Shown: positions 9,076 through 17,381, numbered from the stretch's first letter. The stretch: 64,000 bases of DNA from Pandoraea terrae (GCF_902459695.1 NZ_CABPRZ010000003.1:124001-188000); one strand, 5' to 3'. Numbers and translations: made by a program. Notes: a model not told the origin generated them from the letters alone.

Positions 9076-9628
9076 CGTGGGCGGACGCCGGAACCCAGCG
9101 GTACAGCGTAGGAACGGACACTCCCAGGTTCTTGGCCACGTCCTTGGGAGGGACGCCGCTGGCTAGCAGCTTCTTCGCCGACTCGATCTTGCTGTCGGTC
9201 ATCTTGGGCTTGCGACCGCCCTTGCGGCCAAGCTGGCGGGCAACCTCCAGCCCGGCACGGGTGCGCTCGACGACGAGTTCGCGCTCCATTTTGGCAAGGC
9301 TGGCCATGACGTCGAAGAAGAATCGGCCTGACGGAGTGCCGGTGTCGATGGCGTCGGCAATGCTCTTGAATTGGATGCCCCGCGCGTGCAGTTTGTCGAC
9401 CAGATCGACCAGTTGCTTGACGCCATGACCCAGACGATCAAGTTTCCAGACGACAAGCGTGTCGCCGTCGCGCAACATTTCCAGCGCCTTGGCCAAGCCG
9501 GGGCGGTCTGCCCTTGTGCCACTCACTTTGTCCTCAAACACCCTTGGGCACCCGGCCTTCGTCAACGCCTCGCGCTGCAATTCAAGGCGCCGATCTTGCG
9601 TAGAGGCGCGCGCATAGCCGATCAGCAT
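9071..9628 (-). CDS. tnpR: Tn3-type serine resolvase with altered active site
   Basis: 185 residues. The resolvase domain has YARAST with the catalytic serine 9 and arginine 7, KVSGTRADRPGL, and the ER pair in VVERTRAGL; the C-terminal helix-turn-helix reads GVPPKDVAKNLGVSVPTLYR. Serine resolvases cut and rejoin the res site to resolve transposition cointegrates. The usual DRLGR motif is DRLGH here (residues 64-68), so the arginine equivalent to R71 of gamma-delta resolvase is histidine, a change that probably cripples catalysis. The stop lies within the transposon terminal repeat. Its start overlaps the upstream small gene by 7 bases. Confidence 0.88.
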   Translation of the reverse strand: MLIGYARASTQDRRLELQREALTKAGCPRVFEDKVSGTRADRPGLAKALEMLRDGDTLVVWKLDRLGHGVKQLVDLVDKLHARGIQFKSIADAIDTGTPSGRFFFDVMASLAKMERELVVERTRAGLEVARQLGRKGGRKPKMTDSKIESAKKLLASGVPPKDVAKNLGVSVPTLYRWVPASAHA

Positions 9629-9804
9629 GGTTGGTCTCTCACCCGGTCGATACGTTCCTGCATCGCCTGCATGCGTTCCTCGTGGCGGTACGACTTGGTG
9701 TTGGGATCATCGGATTCCAGAAGGGCGTTCTCAATCTCGCGTGTCACTTCGTCTGGGACCTGTGCCCAAGCGTTCGCCAGAACCTCAATACTGGACGTGC
9801 TCAT
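9622..9804 (-). CDS. Hypothetical small protein between hepT and the resolvase
   Basis: 60 residues from the ATG at 9804, which has a GGAC element at a suitable distance; a GTG at 9816 is an alternative. The sequence is acidic and helical (DEVTREIENALLE and HEERMQAMQERIDRVRD), and I do not recognise it. It starts about 30 bases after the end of hepT and overlaps the resolvase start by 7 bases, so it is probably cotranscribed with both. It could be a regulator of the resolvase or a passenger of the transposon. Confidence 0.5.
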   Translation of the reverse strand: MSTSSIEVLANAWAQVPDEVTREIENALLESDDPNTKSYRHEERMQAMQERIDRVRDQPC

Positions 9805-9834
9805 TTGCTCGTCCACTTGCGTAGCAGCCCGCTT

Positions 9835-10212
9835 TCAGGGACATCCATTGTGGTCGTCGTCATCGGCGTCACGACGCACGACCTGCAGTTCTTTCAACAG
9901 CTCCGGTAATGCTGTCTGCACCGTTTCCCACACGACTTCAAGGTTGATGTCGAAATATCCGTGGGCGATACGGTTACGCATGCCTTGCATGCTGCGTCAT
10001 GGCACCTCAGGGTGCGCCTGAGTGAATCCGGCATAACCGTCCATCACCTTCGTCGCTGCCTCACCGATGATGATGAGACTCATGATGACAGCTTGTTGGG
10101 TACGCTTGTCCTCAATGAAATCGTCTTTGCCCAAACCGTCAACGAAGCTGCATGCATCCGCCGCGGCTTGCTGCATGTGCTCAAGGTAGTCAGGAAGGCG
10201 ATTCCCGCTCAT
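9835..10212 (-). pseudogene. hepT: HepT-like HEPN toxin, broken by an in-frame stop
   Basis: The frame encodes a 125-codon HEPN toxin (family usual length 110-140). It opens with MSGNRLPDYLEHMQQAAADA and contains AVIMSLIIIGEAATKV. Codon 72 is TGA at 9999-9997 where the family has tryptophan (PW-S-RG-RN). After it the frame continues in register as RSMQGMRNRIAHGYFDINLE through to a TGA at 9837-9835. The RNase or target-binding motif R-x4-H (RNRIAH, codons 79-84) is therefore after the stop, and the 71-residue product lacks it. Its start overlaps mntA by 4 bases. A G-to-A transition would explain the stop. Confidence 0.85.
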
Positions 10213-10505
10213 ACCGGCTGCGCCTCCGCGAGCACCTTGGCGCGGAACTTCGGCGGGAGGTCCGCAGGGGTCAACAGATCAACGTGAACGCCGAGCAGGG
10301 ACTCCAGTTCAACTTGCAGGCCGCCCAGGTCGAACAGCGTTGCGCCGGGCAATGCATCAACCAACAGATCAAGGTCACTCCCGTCCAGGTCTGTACCATG
10401 AAGCACCGAGCCGAAGATACGCGGGTTCGCCGCGCGAAAGCGGCTCGTCGCTTCACGGACGGCGCTTCGTTTGAGGTCAAGCACAAGTGAGGGTCGCATG
10501 GCCAT
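10209..10505 (-). CDS. mntA: MntA-like minimal nucleotidyltransferase antitoxin
   Basis: 98 residues. The nucleotidyltransferase signature GS-x10-D-x-D is seen as FGSVLHGTDLDGSDLDLLVD. MNT proteins of this type pair with HepT and neutralise it by attaching AMP to a tyrosine near the HEPN motif. The gene precedes hepT with a 4-base ATGA overlap. Since hepT carries a premature stop, this antitoxin is likely left without its target. The third codon is also methionine, so the start could be two codons later. Confidence 0.85.
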   Translation of the reverse strand: MAMRPSLVLDLKRSAVREATSRFRAANPRIFGSVLHGTDLDGSDLDLLVDALPGATLFDLGGLQVELESLLGVHVDLLTPADLPPKFRAKVLAEAQPV

Positions 10506-10812
10506 CCATCCTTATCGAAACTCATTGAAATAGTAAGTGACTGAGAATGGTGTTTCAAGAACTATTTGTGAGAATTGCAATGCCTTGATTTCCTGCGCGC
10601 ATCGACAGCGCGGACGGGCGTTGTGATCGACGTATTGCCGAATGGAAGTGGCGGGATGATTGCAGGTAAGCGCCTTGACGAAGGATATGACCTTGCGCTT
10701 TCGACGCGTTTTGAGAACATCAAGCGAAGCCGCGGTCTTCGCAGGTGATGCTTCAGGTGCCCGATCATGGAATCAAGGGTCGCGACCGATTCCTGCGGGC
10801 AGATGACGCTGA
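10506..10812. other. Gene-free stretch upstream of mntA
   Basis: No convincing gene is visible. A plus-strand frame at about 10580-10748 is open for some 55 codons but has no start signal or recognisable similarity; it could be a fossil of a transposon or host gene. The mntA promoter should lie at the left edge. I see no res site or terminal repeat. Confidence 0.4.
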
Positions 10813-11049
10813 TCAGGCAGCTGCGCGTAAAGTCATGCCGAGATCGTTGGCCACCAAATGAACTTCCATGGCGAGATCTTCCATTTGAAGGAAGTAGGCG
10901 CCAAGAAACGGTTCATCAAGTGAATCGATGCCTCCCTGCGTCGCAGCCGATGAGAGTGCTGCAAGACGGGTCGCCAAATCGTCGATTCGGGCGACGGCAT
11001 CGCGAAGATCGGTAACAGAGAAGGAAGGCGTGTTGGGTTGCTCGGACAT
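10813..11049 (-). CDS. Hypothetical small protein
   Basis: 78 residues, with a heptad-like pattern in LRDAVARIDDLATRLAALS suggesting a short coiled coil, followed by FLGAYFLQMEDLAMEVHLVANDLG. There are no membrane segments or signal. Codon use is like that of host genes. I do not recognise the family. It stands alone between two gene-poor stretches, right of the transposon remnant. Confidence 0.55.
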   Translation of the reverse strand: MSEQPNTPSFSVTDLRDAVARIDDLATRLAALSSAATQGGIDSLDEPFLGAYFLQMEDLAMEVHLVANDLGMTLRAAA

Positions 11050-11423
11050 ACGGTGTACCTCATGCAGATGCGTGGTTTTCCCGTACGCCTGCTGCCGCTA
11101 CGGCAGGGGCGGGCGGGCACTCAGCGAGGTTGACGAACCGAAAAGCACAACGCAAGCAAACGGCACTCCATTAGGAGTCCTCGAAGACGCCCGCCCATTG
11201 AAGATGGCACATTGCGAATAACTTGTCGCATCCGCATCGAACGACGTCGTGCATTTGCGGGTCGTCAAACCCGGTCACGTTTGTTGACGTGACGAACCCA
11301 GTGTAGCGAGGCAAAGGCGATCGAACAATGCGAAAGCGGTTGAATATACGCGGATTTATCGATTTTCGGAATGCTCCGACGTTGCGTCGGGACAAAGCTC
11401 AAAAAATCCTTAGGGAGAATCTG
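11050..11423. other. Gene-poor stretch
   Basis: No supported gene. The interval is less GC-rich than its surroundings. It must hold the promoter of the minus-strand gene that starts at 11049. A small stem-loop, CCGACG-TTG-CGTCGG, sits at 11376-11390 with no T-tract. Confidence 0.4.
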
Positions 11424-11555
11424 ATGACGCCTCCGTTTGGCGTGCAGATGTCGAACGTAGCCGCCGAATCCCTCACCGACAGTAGCGATAAGTTGGCAGC
11501 CAACCGCACGCGGTTGAACGGCCTATGGCGTCCGCATCGACGACTATTGACCTAG
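11424..11555 (+). CDS. Possible 43-residue peptide
   Basis: A short frame starts at an ATG with a good AGGGAGA ribosome site 6-7 bases upstream and ends with a TAG that overlaps the 3' end of the convergent metallohydrolase gene by 4 bases. The peptide is polar, with a basic end (RPHRRLLT), and resembles nothing I know. The ribosome site is the only positive evidence. Confidence 0.25.
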   Translation: MTPPFGVQMSNVAAESLTDSSDKLAANRTRLNGLWRPHRRLLT

Positions 11556-12070
11556 CGAATGCCGGAGGGGGAGGGTCTGGGCGCAAGATCGCGATACGTA
11601 AGAAACAGTCGCGTGTCGAATTCGACCTGGCCGTATTCGGGCATCATCGTCTCGCACAGGCGGTAGAACGCCTTGTTGTGCTCGCGTTCGCGGAAATGCG
11701 CGAGTTCGTGCACGACGATCATCTTCAGGAATTCGGGCGCGCCCTCCTTGAAGAGCGACGCAATGCGAATTTCCTTCTTGGCCTTCAGCTTGCCGCCCTG
11801 CACGCGAGAAATGCTCGTGTGCAGGCCGAGCGCCTGATGCAGCACGTCGAGCTTGCCGTCGTACACCGCCTTGTCCAGCGACGGGCCAGTGCGCAGGAAC
11901 TCGCGCTTCAATTCCGTGCAGAAATCATAGAGCGCACGGTCCGTCTGGACCGTGTGACGTTCCGGATAGCGCTTCGTGAGATACGCGCCAAGTTGATCGT
12001 CCGCAATCATGCGGCGCACCTGATCCTGCAATGCCGCAGGATAGGCGCTCAAGTATTTCAGGGAAGACAT
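11552..12070 (-). CDS. YgjP-like metal-dependent hydrolase (DUF45)
   Basis: 172 residues from the ATG at 12070; a start six codons earlier is possible. The zincin motif HELAH is at residues 121-125, followed by FREREHNKAFYRLCETMMPEY, where the third ligand histidine lies. This is the YgjP/WLM-like group. The E. coli member has been linked to nucleotide hydrolysis, while other relatives are peptidases, so the substrate is uncertain. It has no signal peptide and is therefore cytoplasmic. It lies downstream of the ClC gene on the same strand with a 66-base gap. Confidence 0.8.
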   Translation of the reverse strand: MSSLKYLSAYPAALQDQVRRMIADDQLGAYLTKRYPERHTVQTDRALYDFCTELKREFLRTGPSLDKAVYDGKLDVLHQALGLHTSISRVQGGKLKAKKEIRIASLFKEGAPEFLKMIVVHELAHFREREHNKAFYRLCETMMPEYGQVEFDTRLFLTYRDLAPRPSPSGIR

Positions 12071-12136
12071 GCCGCTATTATGCCGCACGATGCAAAAACG
12101 CCGCGCCAGTCGGCGAAACGCCAGCCGGCGAGGGCG

Positions 12137-13951
12137 TCAGCCGCGATTGCGGCGCGCGTGCAGCATGCGCTCGCGCACATGCTCTTCGTCGATCCAGGCG
12201 TGGGCCGGCTTGACGAGATCGCTGCGCGAAATGATGCCGACAAGCCGCGCGGAGTCGGCATCGGCGACAACCGGCAGACGTTCCAGCGAGTGTGCCGCCA
12301 GGCGCGCGGAAATCACGCGACATGTTTCGTCCGGCAAGGCGACGAGCGGTCGATTAACGCCGTACAACTCGCGCAACGTCGACGTGCCTTGCGCCTGCCC
12401 AATGGCCAGCGCCGTACGGTCGACCATGCCGAGGACACGTCCGTCCGCTTCGACGACCGGAAATGCGCGATACCGCTGTTGTGCACCGAACGCACTCGTC
12501 AATGCCGCCGCGATCGTCATGCTGGCGGGAAGGCTTTCCGGCGTTCGGGTCATCAGTTCACCCACGTGCAGCCGTTCGAGGGGGTCCACGCCATATTCCC
12601 GATAAATATGGCGTCCACGCCGCGCGATCTTCTCCGTCATGATCGAACGCGGCATGACCCAGATCGTGACGCCGTACGACACGCCGCATGCGAGCAACAA
12701 GGGCAGCAGGGCGTTGACGTCGTGCGTGAGGCCGAGGGCGAAGACGATGGCCGTGAGCGGCGTGCCGAGCACGCCCGCGAGCGTGGCGGCCATGCACACC
12801 AGCGCCCACATGGACACATCGCCGCCCGGCAGCACCGGCGCGAGCAGAGTGCCCAGTCCCGCGCCGATCATCAGCAGCGGCGCCAGCACGCCGCCCGATG
12901 TGCACGAACCTAGCGCAATCGCCCAGATCACCGCCTTGACGGCGAGCAGCGCTAATGCGGCGTGCATCGTGAAATGACCGTGAAGCAGATCGCCGATGAC
13001 GTCATACCCTACGCCGAGCGCGCGCGGCTGCAGATAGCCGCCGACGCCGACGGCCAGTCCGCCGATTGCCGGCCACCACATCCAATGCACCGGCAGTTTG
13101 TGGAAGGCATCCTCGATGGCATACAGCGCCCGCGACATGATGGCCGACAGACCTCCCGCGCAAACGCCGGCCGCGACGCACGACAGCAACGCGATCGGCT
13201 GCGCAGGCGCGGTCACCAGCGGAAACAGCGGCCCTGCATCGAGCAGCAAGGGCCGTGCGAACCCTGCCACCGCGCAGGCCACGATGACCGGCAGGAGGCT
13301 GCGCGGACGCCATTCAAACAGGAGCAGCTCGACCGCCAGCAACACGGCGGCCACAGGCGTGCCAAACACTGCGGTCATGCCGGCCGTTGCGCCCGCGACA
13401 AGCAGGGTCTTGCGTTCGGCCGCGCTCAGGTGAAAGTATTGCGCGATGAGCGAGCCGAGCGCGCCCCCCGTCATGATGATGGGCCCTTCGGCGCCGAACG
13501 GGCCGCCGCTGCCGATCACGATGCCCGACGACAGCGGCTTGAGTATGGCAACGCGTGGCGACATCCGGCTCTTGCCGAACAGGATGGCTTCGATCGCTTC
13601 GGGAATGCCGTGGCCGCGGATCTTGTCCGTGCCGAAGCGCGCCATCAGGCCGACGATCAGGCCGCCAAGCGCGGGCAGGGCAATCACCACCGCGCCGAGC
13701 GTGTGCGTGGCGGGCGAGTGTGCCGCAAACGAAAACGTCTGGAAGAAGAACAGATTTGTGAACCCCTGGATCAGGTTCAGCAGCGCCCAGGCGGCAGGCA
13801 CGCCGCAAAGGCCGATCACCGCAGCAAGCGCCAGAATGCGCGGCAACCCCGGATCGCGCGCGAAATCGCGGGCGTGCGGCGGGGCGCGGTGATGGGCGGA
13901 GGAATGTGTGGCGCCGTGCGCTGACGCCTGCGAAGAAGCTGCGGTGGACAT
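12137..13951 (-). CDS. ClC-family chloride channel/antiporter with two CBS domains
   Basis: 604 residues. The N-terminal 45 residues are rich in His, Ser and Ala. The ClC core has the ion-pathway signatures GHGIPEA (near residue 115), GSGGPFGAEGP (near 150) with the gating glutamate, and GTPVAAVLLAVE. Two CBS domains follow (about residues 470-525 and 535-590), containing FPVVEADGRVLGMVDR and LPVVADADSARLVGIISRSDL, which usually bind adenine nucleotides and gate transport. The protein exchanges chloride or a similar anion across the inner membrane, perhaps for acid resistance. It starts 8 bases after the marR stop and is probably cotranscribed with it. Confidence 0.92.
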   Translation of the reverse strand: MSTAASSQASAHGATHSSAHHRAPPHARDFARDPGLPRILALAAVIGLCGVPAAWALLNLIQGFTNLFFFQTFSFAAHSPATHTLGAVVIALPALGGLIVGLMARFGTDKIRGHGIPEAIEAILFGKSRMSPRVAILKPLSSGIVIGSGGPFGAEGPIIMTGGALGSLIAQYFHLSAAERKTLLVAGATAGMTAVFGTPVAAVLLAVELLLFEWRPRSLLPVIVACAVAGFARPLLLDAGPLFPLVTAPAQPIALLSCVAAGVCAGGLSAIMSRALYAIEDAFHKLPVHWMWWPAIGGLAVGVGGYLQPRALGVGYDVIGDLLHGHFTMHAALALLAVKAVIWAIALGSCTSGGVLAPLLMIGAGLGTLLAPVLPGGDVSMWALVCMAATLAGVLGTPLTAIVFALGLTHDVNALLPLLLACGVSYGVTIWVMPRSIMTEKIARRGRHIYREYGVDPLERLHVGELMTRTPESLPASMTIAAALTSAFGAQQRYRAFPVVEADGRVLGMVDRTALAIGQAQGTSTLRELYGVNRPLVALPDETCRVISARLAAHSLERLPVVADADSARLVGIISRSDLVKPAHAWIDEEHVRERMLHARRNRG

Positions 13952-13959
13952 GAGTCGAC

Positions 13960-14385
13960 TCAGAGATGAATGCCGGGAATACGGAAGATGTCGCCGAACG
14001 TGGTCAGTTCGTTACGATGTTGGGCGGCCAGGCGCGACAGGCACGCTTCGCCGGCGGGCAGCAGATGGATTTCGACAAGCCGCCGGTCGTCCGCATTCGG
14101 ACGGCGCGCGATCAGGCCGGCCTTTTCGCAACGCGACACGAGCGCGACGACACTGTGATGCTGCGTCTGCAACCGTTCGGCAAGCTCGACAATCGATGCC
14201 CAGTGCCGGCCGGGGAAACCCTTTACGTGCAACAGCAGCAAATACTGTTGTGGCGTGATGCCGCCTTCGCGGGCGGCCGATTCGCTGAAGTGCAGGAAGC
14301 GGCGCAGACGGTAACGGAATTCGGAAAGCGATTCGAAGTCGCTTTTGGAAAGCGCCTCGGGCGCAACAAGCGGTGTTTGGGGCAT
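13960..14385 (-). CDS. MarR-family transcriptional regulator
   Basis: 141 residues from the ATG at 14385. The winged-helix region ASIVELAERLQTQHHSVVALVSRCEKAGLIARRPNADDRRLVEIHL is shown here by its parts: the recognition helix around QTQHHSVVALVSR and the wing ADDRRLVEI. The upstream frame is open to 14697 but contains the palindrome described at 14423, so the shorter start is right. It lies directly before the ClC gene and probably controls it and itself. The ligand is unknown. Confidence 0.88.
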   Translation of the reverse strand: MPQTPLVAPEALSKSDFESLSEFRYRLRRFLHFSESAAREGGITPQQYLLLLHVKGFPGRHWASIVELAERLQTQHHSVVALVSRCEKAGLIARRPNADDRRLVEIHLLPAGEACLSRLAAQHRNELTTFGDIFRIPGIHL

Positions 14386-14422
14386 GGATGAGCAGCGCGG
14401 AAAGGAAACCTTCGATGGCGCC

Positions 14423-14447
14423 AAATATATCACAATACGATATATTT
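14423..14447. promoter_or_regulatory. Palindromic operator upstream of marR
   Basis: A perfect inverted repeat, AAATATATC, 7 bases, then GATATATTT, lies 38-62 bases before the marR start in otherwise GC-rich DNA. Its size and position fit a MarR-dimer operator over the marR-clc promoter, and it could also serve the divergent small gene at 14627. The palindrome is seen directly; the binding protein is inferred. Confidence 0.65.
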
Positions 14448-14626
14448 TTCGGGGCGAAATTTTTGCTGCCTCGACAAGGGGCGCAGTCGCGTCCAGAATG
14501 GCGGAAACGTGCAATCCGGCAGTGCCTGGAAACAAACAAGCCCGCCGAGGAACGGCAGGGGCGGTCCCTTGTGCGGGATTCGTCCGTCCGAGCCCGAGCG
14601 GTGCACGCTCTCGACAGGGAGGAGAC

Positions 14627-14896
14627 ATGGGTTCATCGGCCCGGCGCCATTTGCGCGCAGGTACTCTCATGTTGTTGACGGTGGCGCTAGGCTCCACCGT
14701 CGCCGCGTATCACTACGCCACCGGCCTTACGGTCGGCGGCGGCGTGTTCGAACGGATCGGCATTCCGCGCGCCCGCGCCGACACCGGTCCGCCGTCGTCC
14801 GCCACGCGTTTGCGTGCCGGCGCTGTTCCCGGCTGCGCGAGCGCGACTTGCGCCGCGTCGCCAACCACGAGCGCGGCGGAGCCATCTCCGCGCTGA
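14627..14896 (+). CDS. Small predicted membrane protein
   Basis: 89 residues from an ATG with a strong AGGGAGGAG ribosome site. One hydrophobic segment (LMLLTVALGSTVAAYHYATG, residues 14-33) after basic residues suggests an inner-membrane anchor or uncleaved signal. The rest is low-complexity, rich in Ala, Pro, Ser and Thr, with two cysteines in GCASATCAAS. No family is recognised. It is divergent from marR. Confidence 0.55.
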   Translation: MGSSARRHLRAGTLMLLTVALGSTVAAYHYATGLTVGGGVFERIGIPRARADTGPPSSATRLRAGAVPGCASATCAASPTTSAAEPSPR

Positions 14897-14919
14897 TCCT
14901 TCGTCTTGCGGCGCCTCGC

Positions 14920-14964
14920 TCAGAACGTATGACGCACGCCGATGGCCGTCGCGAGGCCCGATCG
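14920..14964 (-). pseudogene. Possible porin C-terminal remnant
   Basis: The minus strand reads SGLATAIGVRHTF followed by TGA, ending in phenylalanine like the last beta-strand of Burkholderiales trimeric porins (V-G-x-RH-x-F). An in-frame stop lies only 14 codons upstream, so just the tail is present. This may be the trace of a deleted porin gene; the match is short and could be chance. Confidence 0.3.
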
Positions 14965-14967
14965 TCA

Positions 14968-14993
14968 TGACGCAGGCGCCATAGCCTGCGTCA
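14968..14993. other. Perfect 10-bp stem-loop before ahpC
   Basis: TGACGCAGGC, a 6-base loop, then GCCTGCGTCA. It follows the small gene on the plus strand by about 70 bases and lies about 90 bases before ahpC. It is followed by A/T-rich DNA but no T-run. It may terminate transcription from the left or insulate the ahpC promoter. Confidence 0.5.
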
Positions 14994-15060
14994 ATTGCAT
15001 AGATTTTAATAATCAATTTTATTGCATCGATAGCATTAGGCATACTGATCTCACTTTCCA
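14994..15060 (+). promoter_or_regulatory. ahpC promoter region, possible OxyR site
   Basis: The region is markedly A/T-rich for this genome. ATAG occurs at 14999 and 15030, and the bases between partly fit the OxyR pattern of ATAG-like elements about ten bases apart: the first half is good, the second poor. OxyR control of ahpCF is well known in related bacteria. The exact promoter hexamers are not clear. Confidence 0.3.
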
Positions 15061-15080
15061 CCCGTTAGAGAGATACTGAA

Positions 15081-15644
15081 ATGCCGATCATCAACACCCA
15101 GATCAAGCCGTTCAAAGCCACCGCCTACCATAACGGCGACTTCGTCACCGTGACCGACGAGACCCTGATGGGCAAATGGTCGGTCGTGGTGTTCTACCCC
15201 GCCGACTTCACCTTCGTGTGCCCGACCGAGCTTGGCGATCTGGCGGATCATTACGCCGAATTCAAGAAACTCGGCGTGGAAATCTATAGCGTTTCGACCG
15301 ATACGCACTTCACGCACAAGGCTTGGCACGACACGTCGGACACGATCGGCAAGATTGAATACCCGATGATCGGCGACCCGACCCAGGCGATCTCGCGCGG
15401 CTTCGACGTGCTGATCGAAGAAGAAGGCATGGCGTTGCGCGGCACCTTCGTGATCAATCCGGAAGGCCAAATCAAGCTGTGCGAAATCCACGACAACGGC
15501 ATCGGCCGTGACGCCGGCGAACTGCTGCGCAAGGTGCAGGCCGCGCAATATGTGGCCGCGCACCCGGGCGAAGTGTGCCCTGCCAAGTGGACGCCGGGCG
15601 CCGAGACGCTGACCCCGTCGCTCGACCTCGTCGGCAAGATCTAA
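15081..15644 (+). CDS. ahpC: Alkyl hydroperoxide reductase subunit C (2-Cys peroxiredoxin)
   Basis: 187 residues, the normal length. The peroxidatic cysteine is in FTFVCPTEL (about residue 47) and the resolving cysteine in [10 protein letters not shown] (about residue 166). The enzyme reduces hydrogen peroxide and organic hydroperoxides in the cytoplasm and is recharged by AhpF. A GAGAGATACTGAA leader precedes the ATG. ahpF follows after 75 bases on the same strand, so the two form the usual operon. Confidence 0.97.
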   Translation: MPIINTQIKPFKATAYHNGDFVTVTDETLMGKWSVVVFYPADFTFVCPTELGDLADHYAEFKKLGVEIYSVSTDTHFTHKAWHDTSDTIGKIEYPMIGDPTQAISRGFDVLIEEEGMALRGTFVINPEGQIKLCEIHDNGIGRDAGELLRKVQAAQYVAAHPGEVCPAKWTPGAETLTPSLDLVGKI

Positions 15645-15719
15645 GCCGGACACCCCATCACCCTCGAAGCAGGCGCCGCGCAAGCGGCGTCCGACACACA
15701 TTAAGGACACCAAATTGCC

Positions 15720-17327
15720 ATGTTGGACGCCAATCTCAAAGCCCAGTTGAAAGCCTATTTGGAAAAAGTCACGCGCCCGATCGAGATCGCCGCCTGGCTC
15801 GATAGCGGCGCCAAGTCGCAGGAACTGAAGGCGCTGATAGACGACATCGCCGCACTCTCGCCGCGGATCCGCGTGGTCGAACGCGCGGATGCGGACGCGC
15901 GCAAGCCGTCGTTCTCCATCGGTGCGCCCGGCGAAGACCCGCGTATTTACTTTGCTGGCCTGCCGATGGGCCACGAGTTCACGTCGCTCGTACTGGCATT
16001 GCTGCAAGTCGGCGGCCACCCGGTCAAGCTCGACGAACCGACCATCGAGCAAATCCGCAATCTCGATGGCGACTACCGCTTCGAGACTTATATTTCGCTG
16101 TCATGCCAGAACTGCCCCGAGGTCGTGCAGGCGCTGAACGTGATGGCACTGATCAACCCGCGCATTCGCCAGGTGACGATCGATGGTGCGCTCTTCCAGA
16201 ACGAAGTCGAAGCGCGTCAGGTGATGGCCGTGCCGACCGTGTTCATGAACGGCGCGTCGTTCACGCAAGGCCGCAGCAGCGTCAAGGAAATCCTGGCCAA
16301 GCTCGATAGCGGCGCGCAGGCACGTGCCGCCAAGGCACTGGCCGACAAGCCCGTGTACGACATGCTGATCGTGGGCGGCGGCCCCGCAGGCGCAGCGGCG
16401 TCGATCTATGCCGCGCGCAAGGGCATCGTGACGGGCGTCGTCGCCGAACGTTTCGGCGGCCAGGTGCTCGACACGATGGCGATCGAGAACTTCGTGTCGG
16501 TCACGCACACCGAAGGGCCGAAATTCGCTACCGCGCTCGAACAGCATGTGAAGACCTACGACGTCGACGTGATCGACGCGCAGCGCGCCGACGCGCTGGT
16601 TCCAGCCACGACGGCGGGCGCGGTTCACGAGGTGCATCTTGCGAGCGGAGCCGTGCTGAAGGCGCGCACCGTGGTGCTGGCAACCGGCGCGCGCTGGCGC
16701 GAAATCGGCGTGCCGGGCGAGCGCGATTACCGCAACCGCGGCGTCGCCTACTGCCCGCATTGCGATGGCCCGCTGTTCAAGGGCAAGCGTGTCGCGGTCG
16801 TCGGCGGCGGCAATTCGGGTGTGGAAGCGGCCATCGATCTGGCCGGCATCGTGCGCGAAGTCACGCTGATCGAGTATGGCCCGCAACTGCGTGCGGACGA
16901 GGTGCTGCAGCGCAAACTGCGAAGCCTGCCCAACGTTCGTGTCATCATGAACGCCCAGACGACCGAAATCACTGGCGACGGCCGAAAGGTCGATGGGCTG
17001 GTCTATCGCGACCGCGAAAGCGGCGAGACAGTCAACGTGCCGCTCGAAGGCGTGTTCGTGCAGATCGGTCTGGTGCCCAACACGGAGTGGTTGCGGGGTA
17101 CGGTCGAATTGTCGCGTCACGGCGAGATCGTCGTCGACGCGAAGGGGGCGACGTCGGTGCCGGGGATTTTCGCTGCGGGCGATGTGACCACGGTGCCGTT
17201 CAAGCAGATTGTCATCGCAGTCGGTGAGGGGGCGAAGGCGTCGCTGGGCGCATTCGATTACCTGATCCGCAGCAGCGTCGACACTATGGTGCCCGAGCGC
17301 GCCATGCCCGTCGCCATGGCGGCATGA
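15720..17327 (+). CDS. ahpF: Alkyl hydroperoxide reductase subunit F
   Basis: 535 residues. The N-terminal double-thioredoxin domain carries a CxxC in LSCQNCPEV (about residue 130). The flavoprotein part has the FAD motif [19 protein letters not shown] (about 217), the NADH motif [12 protein letters not shown] (about 361) and the redox pair CPHCDG (about 345). It passes electrons from NADH through FAD and two disulfides to AhpC. It ends 54 bases before the convergent tssE gene of the secretion cluster. Confidence 0.97.
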   Translation: MLDANLKAQLKAYLEKVTRPIEIAAWLDSGAKSQELKALIDDIAALSPRIRVVERADADARKPSFSIGAPGEDPRIYFAGLPMGHEFTSLVLALLQVGGHPVKLDEPTIEQIRNLDGDYRFETYISLSCQNCPEVVQALNVMALINPRIRQVTIDGALFQNEVEARQVMAVPTVFMNGASFTQGRSSVKEILAKLDSGAQARAAKALADKPVYDMLIVGGGPAGAAASIYAARKGIVTGVVAERFGGQVLDTMAIENFVSVTHTEGPKFATALEQHVKTYDVDVIDAQRADALVPATTAGAVHEVHLASGAVLKARTVVLATGARWREIGVPGERDYRNRGVAYCPHCDGPLFKGKRVAVVGGGNSGVEAAIDLAGIVREVTLIEYGPQLRADEVLQRKLRSLPNVRVIMNAQTTEITGDGRKVDGLVYRDRESGETVNVPLEGVFVQIGLVPNTEWLRGTVELSRHGEIVVDAKGATSVPGIFAAGDVTTVPFKQIVIAVGEGAKASLGAFDYLIRSSVDTMVPERAMPVAMAA

Positions 17328-17339
17328 TCCTCGCTGCCA

Positions 17340-17371
17340 CCGCAGACTGCGCCGTCGGGGGCCGTCTGCGG
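17340..17371. terminator. Possible bidirectional terminator between ahpF and tssE
   Basis: CCGCAGAC at 17340-17347 pairs with GTCTGCGG at 17364-17371 across a 16-base GC-rich loop, in the short gap between two convergent operons. There is no T-run, so it would be weak or Rho-assisted. The position favours a terminator. Confidence 0.35.
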
Positions 17372-17381
17372 CAACATGCCG

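Larger units (their letters stand above)
9041..10505. mobile_element. Degenerate Tn3-family transposon remnant
   Basis: The patch has one terminal repeat, a serine resolvase, a small unknown gene and a HEPN/MNT toxin-antitoxin pair, all on the minus strand. Toxin-antitoxin pairs of this type are known to be carried beside the resolvase in Tn3-family elements. No transposase tnpA reading frame and no second terminal repeat are visible, and two of the genes carry disabling changes, so the element should be immobile. The right boundary at 10505 is only the end of mntA; the true edge is unknown. Confidence 0.6.

Noticed and set aside
10562..10768. 68-codon minus-strand frame right of the transposon remnant, considered as a transposase fragment
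   Set aside because: It contains no Tn3 transposase motifs and no ribosome site.
11171..11395. 74-codon minus-strand frame
   Set aside because: No start signal and no recognisable sequence; likely chance in a gene-poor stretch.
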